From the NCBI RefSeq assembly GCF_001969385.1, contig NZ_CP014796.1, forward strand, positions 4,357,501 to 4,421,500: a stretch of 64,000 nucleotides of DNA, in the 5' to 3' direction. Numbering within the stretch: the first letter of the stretch is position 1; every line of letters starts with the position of its first letter. This DNA is from Salipiger profundus (GTDB lineage Bacteria > Pseudomonadota > Alphaproteobacteria > Rhodobacterales > Rhodobacteraceae). Below, in pieces: positions 58,299-64,000 of this stretch. The position numbers and the translations under genes are program-made. The notes under the pieces were generated by a model that saw only the letters and a list, made by a program, of their open reading frames with translations, had not been told where the DNA came from and ran no database searches.

Positions 58299-60704
58299 TC
58301 ACCGTCCGAACAGAAGGGAATTGGGATTGCGCTCGATGGCGCGGGCAAGCTTGGTCAGCGCCTCGGCGGCCTCGCGGACCTCGCGCAGCGCCGAAACCGT
58401 CTCGCGGTTGAAGGTCGAATTGTCGCCGTAGCCCTGAAGCGTGAGCTCGGCCTCGCCGACAAGCGCCTGAATGCGCGCCGAGAGGTCGGGCAGGCTCTGC
58501 GCGGCTTCCTCGATGGCGGCAGCGGCATCCCGCGCCGAGGCGAGCGTGGCGTTGGTGTTCTCGACCACGCCGCCCTCGCGCAGCTGCGCGAGCGCACTCC
58601 GCACTTCCTCGAGCGTGTTCGAGATCGCCGTCGGCAGCATCCGCGCCTGCTCGGTGTCGATCAGCCGATCGGCGCTGTCGAGCAGCGCGCTGGCGCGCTC
58701 CACCACCGTTTCGAGCGGCAGAGCATTGGCCGTGGCCACGAGGTTGCGCAGATCCTCGACCAGCGCCGGCACTTCCGAGGTCGCGCCGGACAGATCGTTG
58801 GCCACGCCGGTGACCGAGTCGGCCGCGTCCGAGGCATTCTCGAGCGCCGTCATGAGGTTGCCCACCATGTCGGCGGCGCGCAGGTCTTCGGCGATGCCAC
58901 GCAGTTCCGCGACGGTCGCGTTCAGCTCGCCCGGCAGCGCCTGTGTCTCGTCGCTCGAGATCAGCTGATCGGCGCTGTCGGCAAGCGCGGTGGCGCGGTC
59001 GACGAAGGCCTCGAGCTGAAGCGCGTTCGCCTTGGCGACAAGTGCACGCATGTCCTCGATCAGGGCGGGCACATCGGCGGTGGCCTCGGTCAGCTCGCCG
59101 GCGACGCTGCTGACGGTATCGGTGGCCTCGGTCGCACCTTCGAGCGCCGCCGCAAGCTTCTCGGCGGTGCCGGCGGCCCGCAGTTCCTCGACGATGCCAC
59201 GCAGCTCCGAGACCGTCGCGCGCAACTCGCCCGGCAGCGCCTGCGTCTCGTCGCTGCCGATCAGGCCGCGCGCCTCGTCCAGAAGGCCTGTGACCGACTG
59301 CGGCACGCTGCGCAGGTTGTCGTCGGAGGCAAAGCTCTCGATCGACCGCAGCGTCGCGATGGCCTGGTCCATCAGCTCTTCGACCGGCAGGTTGTCGACC
59401 CGCTGGAACAACCCTTCGGCGGTCGCGGCGACATCCGGGATCTCGGATTCCACCGACGGCAGCACCGGCGCCTCGGTGTCGAAGATGCCGAGCGTGGCAT
59501 CGGCCGCCTCCGGCACCTCGACCAGTTCGATCATCAGGGACTGGCTGAACAGGCCCTGCGACGCGAGCCGGGCCCGCAGACCGTCCTGAACGGCTTCCGA
59601 AAGGAAGGCGATGGTTTCGGACTGCGGCGCCTCGGCATCGAGGCCGAGCGACCGGGGGTCGATCGAGATCGAGGCTCGCAGCTTCACGTTCTGCTGGCCG
59701 CTGCTGTCGTCGATGAACGCGCCGATGGACTTCACCGAGCCGACCTTGAGCCCGCGATAGGTCACCGGCGATCCGGCCTCGAGACCGCGCACGGACTCGT
59801 CGAACTCGACCACGAGGTCGACCGCGTTGTCGATGGACTCGCTGAACACGCTCTCGCGCGCGGCTTCCTCGTCGTCGAACAGGTCGAAGACGTAGCGCGA
59901 CTGAACCGGGCTGCCGCCCGAGAACACCGTGTCGAAGGCGACGCCGCCGCGGATCAGCGCCGCGAGCGAGCCCACGTTCAGGTTCAGACCGTTCGGGCCG
60001 AAGTTGAAGTTGAAACCGGAGGTGTCCCAGAAGCGCGTCGCGGTGGTGATGCGCCGGTCATGCGGCGACTCGATGAAGGCATCGACGATCACGCCCTTGC
60101 CGGAGTCCAGCAGGCGCGGCGTCTCGATCCGACCGACCTCGATCCCCTGGTGGAAGATCGGCGCGCCGGCGGAGAGCATGCTGCCGTCGGAGGCGCGCAG
60201 GACGATCCGCGTGCCCTCCATCCCCGGCTTGACCAGCGGTGCCTTTTCCAGCCCCTCGAACTCGGTGCGCTCGGTTGCAGTCCCCGGCTCGAAGGCGGCC
60301 TCGACGTAGACACCCGACAGAACCGTCGACAGCCCGGTGATCCCGGAGGTGCTGACCTCCGGACGGACGACCCAGAACTGCGCGTCCTCGGGGAGCGATG
60401 CGGCGACGTTGCGGTCGATACCGGCGGTGACCATGACCCTGGACAGGTCCTCGGTAAAGCGCACCTCCTCGACAATGCCGATCTCGACATCGCGGTAGCG
60501 CACAGAGGTTTCCCCCGGTACCACGCCGGCGGCGTTCTCGAAGCTGATCTCGATGCGGGTGCCGCGCTCGGCCCATGTCTGCCAGGCGATGAACAGGGTG
60601 ACGAGAAGCGCCGCGATGGGCACGATCCAGGTCAGCGAAAGATTGCGCCAGATCGAGCGCTTCTGCCCCTCGATCTTCATGTCCGCCGGTTGCGGGTCAC
60701 TCAT
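58299..60704 (-). CDS. pqiB: PqiB-type MCE protein with extended repeat tail
   Basis: The 801-residue protein has a membrane anchor (LTWIVPIAALLVTLFIAW, about residues 22-40) and three MCE domains, with ENAAGVVPGETSVRYRDVEIG, LSAGAPIFHQGIEVG and LEAGSPVTYRGLKVG marking them. The C-terminal helical needle is much longer than in E. coli PqiB (546 residues). It contains tandem repeats of about 98 residues marked by SDETQALPGEL twice and a weaker DTEQARMLPTAI. PqiB forms a hexameric tube for lipids across the periplasm. It overlaps pqiA by 8 bases. Confidence 0.93.
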   Translation of the reverse strand: MSDPQPADMKIEGQKRSIWRNLSLTWIVPIAALLVTLFIAWQTWAERGTRIEISFENAAGVVPGETSVRYRDVEIGIVEEVRFTEDLSRVMVTAGIDRNVAASLPEDAQFWVVRPEVSTSGITGLSTVLSGVYVEAAFEPGTATERTEFEGLEKAPLVKPGMEGTRIVLRASDGSMLSAGAPIFHQGIEVGRIETPRLLDSGKGVIVDAFIESPHDRRITTATRFWDTSGFNFNFGPNGLNLNVGSLAALIRGGVAFDTVFSGGSPVQSRYVFDLFDDEEAARESVFSESIDNAVDLVVEFDESVRGLEAGSPVTYRGLKVGSVKSIGAFIDDSSGQQNVKLRASISIDPRSLGLDAEAPQSETIAFLSEAVQDGLRARLASQGLFSQSLMIELVEVPEAADATLGIFDTEAPVLPSVESEIPDVAATAEGLFQRVDNLPVEELMDQAIATLRSIESFASDDNLRSVPQSVTGLLDEARGLIGSDETQALPGELRATVSELRGIVEELRAAGTAEKLAAALEGATEATDTVSSVAGELTEATADVPALIEDMRALVAKANALQLEAFVDRATALADSADQLISSDETQALPGELNATVAELRGIAEDLRAADMVGNLMTALENASDAADSVTGVANDLSGATSEVPALVEDLRNLVATANALPLETVVERASALLDSADRLIDTEQARMLPTAISNTLEEVRSALAQLREGGVVENTNATLASARDAAAAIEEAAQSLPDLSARIQALVGEAELTLQGYGDNSTFNRETVSALREVREAAEALTKLARAIERNPNSLLFGR

Positions 60705-61338
60705 GCCTGTACTCTTCCCCGTCTGCGTCCCAGATCAGCCGCGAGTCGAAGCTCTCGGCCGAGATCATCGTGAAGGCGACAGAAAGCGCGAAGCTCACCG
60801 CCGCGATCCCCGGATTGATGGATGCCGCGAAATTCAATTGAACCAGTGATGACAGGATCGCCACCACGAAAACGTCGATCATCGACCAGCGACCGATGAA
60901 CTCCACGATCTCGTAGAGCCGGTGTCGCGCGTGGGCCGAGAGATGCACCCTCCGGTGGATGCTCAGTGCCAGATAGCCGATCACGAAGAACTTCGAAACC
61001 GGAATGACGATCGAGGCGATGAAGACGATCGCCGCGATACCGTAGCTGCCGTGATGGGCAAGATCCACCACCCCGCCGAAGATCGTGCTCTCGGTGGTCT
61101 TGCCCAGCATGGAAGTGCGCAGCATCGGGTAGACGTTCGCCGGGATGTAGACGACGAGGCCGGCCAGCAGCCACGCCCAGACGGTCTGCAGGCTGCTGCC
61201 GTCACGGGCGGAGATATGTGTGCCGCAGCGCGCGCAGCGGCGGGCGTCGGCCGCGTTGACCCTCCCGCATTCGGTGCAGCCGATCAGGCCGGCCGCCCGC
61301 GCGGTCAGGATGCGCGGCGCCGTTCCAGCGTCTTCCAT
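60697..61338 (-). CDS. pqiA: PqiA half-size protein, second copy
   Basis: The 213-residue protein has a zinc ribbon, CTECGRVNAADARRCARCG, near residue 22, then four membrane segments beginning VWAWLLAGLVVYIPANVYPML, with IVIPVSKFFVIGYLAL and GRWSMIDVFVVAIL, the PqiA signature. E. coli PqiA is one protein with two such halves; here they are separate genes overlapping by 34 bases. It should lie in the inner membrane and feed PqiB. Confidence 0.9.
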   Translation of the reverse strand: MEDAGTAPRILTARAAGLIGCTECGRVNAADARRCARCGTHISARDGSSLQTVWAWLLAGLVVYIPANVYPMLRTSMLGKTTESTIFGGVVDLAHHGSYGIAAIVFIASIVIPVSKFFVIGYLALSIHRRVHLSAHARHRLYEIVEFIGRWSMIDVFVVAILSSLVQLNFAASINPGIAAVSFALSVAFTMISAESFDSRLIWDADGEEYRHE

Positions 61339-61949
61339 AGCGTGAGCCTGCTCATGAAGTTGTCTTTCAGCACGGTCACGATGACCAGCGCCACGAAGGC
61401 CCAGAAGGCCGGGCCGATGAAGATATGCGCGAGCCCCGCCACCTTGACCAGCGCCACGGCGACCCCGACGATGAAGACCTCGGCCATGGCCCATGGGCGG
61501 AGGTGGTCGGCGATGCGGAACACCCGCTCGGCGTGCGGTGCGGGACGGTGACCGAAGGCCATAGGCCCCAGCACGTAGATCAGTGCGATGAACCGAACGC
61601 TCGGCAGGACGACGATGAGCGCCGCCATCGCAAAGGTCAGCGGCGCGGTCAGCCCCCTCGAAAAGGCGGTCACCGTGTCGAGCAGCGACGCCCGCTGCAC
61701 CCGCCCGGCTGCTTCGAGTTCGAGAAACGGGAAGAAGATCGCCGCCACCATCAGGATAAGCGCGGCAAGGGCCAGCATGATGATGCGGGTCATGGCAGTC
61801 GCCCGCGGTGCCTCGAGCACTGTGTCGCAGCGCACGCAGCGGGCCGTTTCGCCGACCGGCACATCACGCTCGACGTGCAGTGCGTCGCATGAGGGACAGG
61901 CGATCAATGTTTCGAGGTCCGGCAGGCCGTGAGGTGACTCGATGCTCAT
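61305..61949 (-). CDS. pqiA: PqiA half-size protein, first copy
   Basis: The 214-residue product starts MSIESPHGLPDLETLIACPSCDALHV. It has a zinc ribbon (CPSCDAL...CVRCDTVLE), then MIMLALAALILMVAAIFFPFLELEAAG, SVRFIALIYVLGPMAFG and PWAMAEVFIVGVAVALVKVA, the first PqiA half. It opens the pqiA-pqiA-pqiB-pqiC series. Start 61949 leaves a gap of about 100 bases to rnj that contains a large hairpin. Confidence 0.9.
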   Translation of the reverse strand: MSIESPHGLPDLETLIACPSCDALHVERDVPVGETARCVRCDTVLEAPRATAMTRIIMLALAALILMVAAIFFPFLELEAAGRVQRASLLDTVTAFSRGLTAPLTFAMAALIVVLPSVRFIALIYVLGPMAFGHRPAPHAERVFRIADHLRPWAMAEVFIVGVAVALVKVAGLAHIFIGPAFWAFVALVIVTVLKDNFMSRLTLWKTLERRRAS

Positions 61950-62008
61950 GCCGAGCAATCTAGAGCGGCTTGGCAAAAGGGAAAAGGCAGAAGGCACCGG
62001 CCCTTTCT

Positions 62009-62044
62009 GCAACGCGGCGCGCGCCGTACGGCGCGCCGCGTTGC
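62009..62044. terminator. Long hairpin after rnj
   Basis: GCAACGCGGCGCGC...GCGCGCCGCGTTGC is a 17-bp stem with a 2-base bulge and almost no loop, 10 bases after the rnj stop. There is no T-run. It probably ends the coaX-rnj transcript or stabilises it. Confidence 0.5.
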
Positions 62045-62054
62045 GCATCAGGGG

Positions 62055-63722
62055 TCAGCTCAGTCGGCTGATGACAACGGTCACCTCGGGCTTCTTGCCG
62101 ATCTCGTTCTGCGAGGTGTTGCGCACGATCCGGCGCAGCCCCTCCTCGAGCTTGTCGTCGTCGGTCAGGGTCTTGTCGCCGGCCCGGCCCATGAACTGGT
62201 TGAGATCCTCCTCGAGCACCTCGACCAGCGCCGCGTTGCTGCGCCCGGTCTCGGGCAGGCCCCGCAGCTCGCACCAGGGCTCGCCCAGCGGCTCGTCGTC
62301 CTCGTCGAGAATGACCGTCACCAGCACGTGGCCGTTCAGCGCCATCCGGATGCGGTCGCGCACGATGCCATCCAGCGCGCCGATCTGCACGCTGCCGTCG
62401 AGGTAGGTGCGCCCCGCCTCGATCCACTCGGCCACCGTGGGAACGTTGCCGCTGAGGTCGATCATCATGCCGTTGACCGCAAGGACACCGGTGCGGCCCT
62501 TCTGCTCGGCAAGCTTCACGTGCTGGCGCAGGTGGCGGTGCTCGCCGTGCATCGGCACGACGATCTGCGGCTGAACGATGTCCTGCAGCCGCGCGAGATC
62601 CGGTCCGTTGGCGTGCCCCGAGACGTGATACTTGCCGCCCGCGTCATCGACCACGTCGACCCCGCGCTCGGAGAAGTTGTTCATGATCCGGATGACCTCC
62701 TTCTCGTTGCCGGGAATGGTCTTGGACGAGAACAGGAAGAGATCGCCCTCCTTCAGCTCGATGCCGTTGTACTTGCCGCGCGACAGCTGCGCGCTCGCGG
62801 CACGGCGTTCGCCCTGGCTGCCGGTGACGATCAGCATGAGGTTCTCGCGCGGGATCTCGACGGCCTCTTCCGGGCTCACGACGCGCGGGAAATCGACGAG
62901 CACGCCGGTCTCGATCGCGGCCTCGATCATCCGCCGCATGGCGCGGCCCAGCAGGCAGATCGACCGCCCGGCCTTGACGCCCGCGTCGGCCAGCGTCTTC
63001 ACCCGTGCCACGTTCGAGGCAAAGGTCGTGGCCACCACCATCTGCGGCGCTGCCGAAATCAGTTCCTCGATGTTCGGGCCCAGCTCGGATTCCGAGCGGC
63101 CCTCGTGCTCGTTGAAGACGTTGGTGGAGTCGCAGATCATCGCCTTGACGCCCGAAGCCGAGACCTCGGCCCAGAGTTCGGGGTCGAAGGCCTCGCCCAC
63201 CAGCGGCTCGTGGTCGAGCTTGAAATCGCCGGTGTGCACGAGCCGCCCGGCGGGCGTGTCGATGACCAGTGCCGAGCTTTCCGGGATCGAATGCGAGATC
63301 GGCAGGAACCCGACCGTGAACGGCCCCGCGGTCACCGTCTCGGGCCACTTCGAACAGGTCTGCACCGTGTCCTCGGAATAGCCGTATTCCGCGAGCTTCT
63401 GCCGCGCGAGGTTCGCCGTGAAGGCGCGGGCGTAGACCTTGACCCCGAGCCGCTCGAAGCAGTGGCCAACCGCGCCGACGTGGTCCTCGTGGGCGTGGGT
63501 GATGAACACCGCCTCGATCCGGTCGCGGTTCTTCTCCAGCCAGGAGATGTCCGCGAAGATGATGTCGACGCCCGGCGACGTGTCCATGTCCGGAAAGGCC
63601 ACGCCGAGGTCGACGACGATCAGCCGCTCCTCGCCCGGGGCGCCGTAGCCGTAGACATAGCAGTTCATGCCGATCTCGCCGGCCCCCCCGAGGGGGAGAT
63701 AGATGATGCGTTCGTTGCTCAT
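62055..63722 (-). CDS. rnj: Ribonuclease J
   Basis: The 555-residue protein has the metallo-beta-lactamase site THAHEDHVGAVGH near 75 (HxHxDH), LVHTGDFKLDHEP near 165, the beta-CASP domain with ICDSTNVFNEHEGRSE and TGSQGERRAASAQLS, and HVSGHANGPDL, HGEHRHLRQH near 370-390. It degrades RNA from the 5' end and endonucleolytically. The start overlaps the coaX stop by 4 bases (ATGA), the usual coaX-rnj order in alphaproteobacteria. Confidence 0.96.
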   Translation of the reverse strand: MSNERIIYLPLGGAGEIGMNCYVYGYGAPGEERLIVVDLGVAFPDMDTSPGVDIIFADISWLEKNRDRIEAVFITHAHEDHVGAVGHCFERLGVKVYARAFTANLARQKLAEYGYSEDTVQTCSKWPETVTAGPFTVGFLPISHSIPESSALVIDTPAGRLVHTGDFKLDHEPLVGEAFDPELWAEVSASGVKAMICDSTNVFNEHEGRSESELGPNIEELISAAPQMVVATTFASNVARVKTLADAGVKAGRSICLLGRAMRRMIEAAIETGVLVDFPRVVSPEEAVEIPRENLMLIVTGSQGERRAASAQLSRGKYNGIELKEGDLFLFSSKTIPGNEKEVIRIMNNFSERGVDVVDDAGGKYHVSGHANGPDLARLQDIVQPQIVVPMHGEHRHLRQHVKLAEQKGRTGVLAVNGMMIDLSGNVPTVAEWIEAGRTYLDGSVQIGALDGIVRDRIRMALNGHVLVTVILDEDDEPLGEPWCELRGLPETGRSNAALVEVLEEDLNQFMGRAGDKTLTDDDKLEEGLRRIVRNTSQNEIGKKPEVTVVISRLS

Positions 63723-64000
63723 GCAGCCTCCTGCCGCTTGTTATGTTCGTGGATGACCGTGAGGCCGTGCATGGTCAGCTCATCCACCCATTCGTCGAAC
63801 AGGTCCTCTGCCTGCTGGAAGAGCGGCGCAAGCCCCCCGGTGGAAATAACGCGCATCGGGACGTCCCGTTCAGCCTTGATCCGCGCGCAGATCTCGCGGA
63901 CGAGCCCGACATAGCCCCAGAACACCCCCGACTGCATGCAGGCGACGGTGTTGGTGCCCACCACCTTCTGCGGTTTGGTGATGTCCACATGCGGCAGTGC
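63719..64000 (-). CDS. coaX: Type III pantothenate kinase, C-terminal part (cut by window edge)
   Basis: The frame enters from the right edge and covers 93 codons to the stop: ALPHVDITKPQKVVGTNTVACMQSG, then FWGYVGLVREICARIK and VISTGGLAPLFQQ. These match the C-terminal domain of CoaX, which phosphorylates pantothenate in coenzyme A synthesis. The gene continues to the right; the start and N-terminal ATP site are not visible. Confidence 0.85.
   Translation of the reverse strand, partial: ALPHVDITKPQKVVGTNTVACMQSGVFWGYVGLVREICARIKAERDVPMRVISTGGLAPLFQQAEDLFDEWVDELTMHGLTVIHEHNKRQEAA

Noticed and set aside
61305..61338. Frameshift in a single pqiA gene
   Set aside because: The second frame has its own start and a complete zinc ribbon plus membrane core, so two genes are more likely than one broken gene.

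Overview
The window comes from a high-GC alphaproteobacterium, most likely a marine member of the Rhodobacteraceae/Roseobacter group. The reasons are the iscR-nifS-sufB-C-D-S operon with YIP1-type membrane genes, an IscR with a single cysteine, a bpt-type aminoacyl-transferase, DUF2852 and bactofilin genes, and a candidate DsyB (DMSP synthesis) gene beside the suf operon. No genome comparison could be run, so the genus is left open.

Region 1 (1 to about 15.7 kb) is the end of an integrated mobile element, probably an integrative and conjugative element. Nearly all genes lie on the minus strand: antirestriction ArdC, DUF2958, RadC, a large ParB-like protein, several small unknown genes, a strawberry-notch helicase fused to an N6-adenine-type methylase domain, a Toprim protein and a DUF2493 protein cut by the window edge. 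A Fic AMP-transferase gene is inserted in the opposite orientation. Most genes here have a stem-loop directly upstream of a GGAG ribosome binding site, and three of these leaders (ardC, parB and the 9768 gene) are copies of one palindromic element. The element ends at tRNA-Arg(CCG). That tRNA is surrounded by short TGCTTACG repeats and followed by a degenerate second copy of the tRNA. No integrase is visible, so it should lie left of the window.

Region 2 (about 15.9 to 27.7 kb) is chromosomal iron-sulfur assembly. The minus-strand series runs iscR, nifS/iscS, sufB, a small membrane protein, YbjQ, a methyltransferase, sufC, sufD, two YIP1 genes, sufS, then the candidate dsyB. The iscR promoter has an Irr-box-like palindrome lying on its -10 element, which would tie the cluster to iron and heme status. 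A hydrolase, a small protein and an HD phosphohydrolase diverge from iscR.

Region 3 (27.8 to 64 kb) is ordinary chromosome: lpd, DUF924, an MFS transporter, a TadE/TadG-like pair, queA, a giant AsmA-like protein, bcp, a DUF455 ferritin-like protein, an M23 peptidase overlapping bactofilin, a GntR-TSUP/ggt divergon with a clear operator, lon with a heat-shock-like promoter, an ene-reductase, tgt, a tandem glycosyltransferase pair, a DEAD-box helicase, DUF2852, RDD, bpt, a pqiA-pqiA-pqiB-pqiC lipid-transport operon with an unusually long PqiB, and coaX-rnj running off the right edge.

Coordinates of short sites were counted by hand. Family names rest on recognised motifs and not on database searches.
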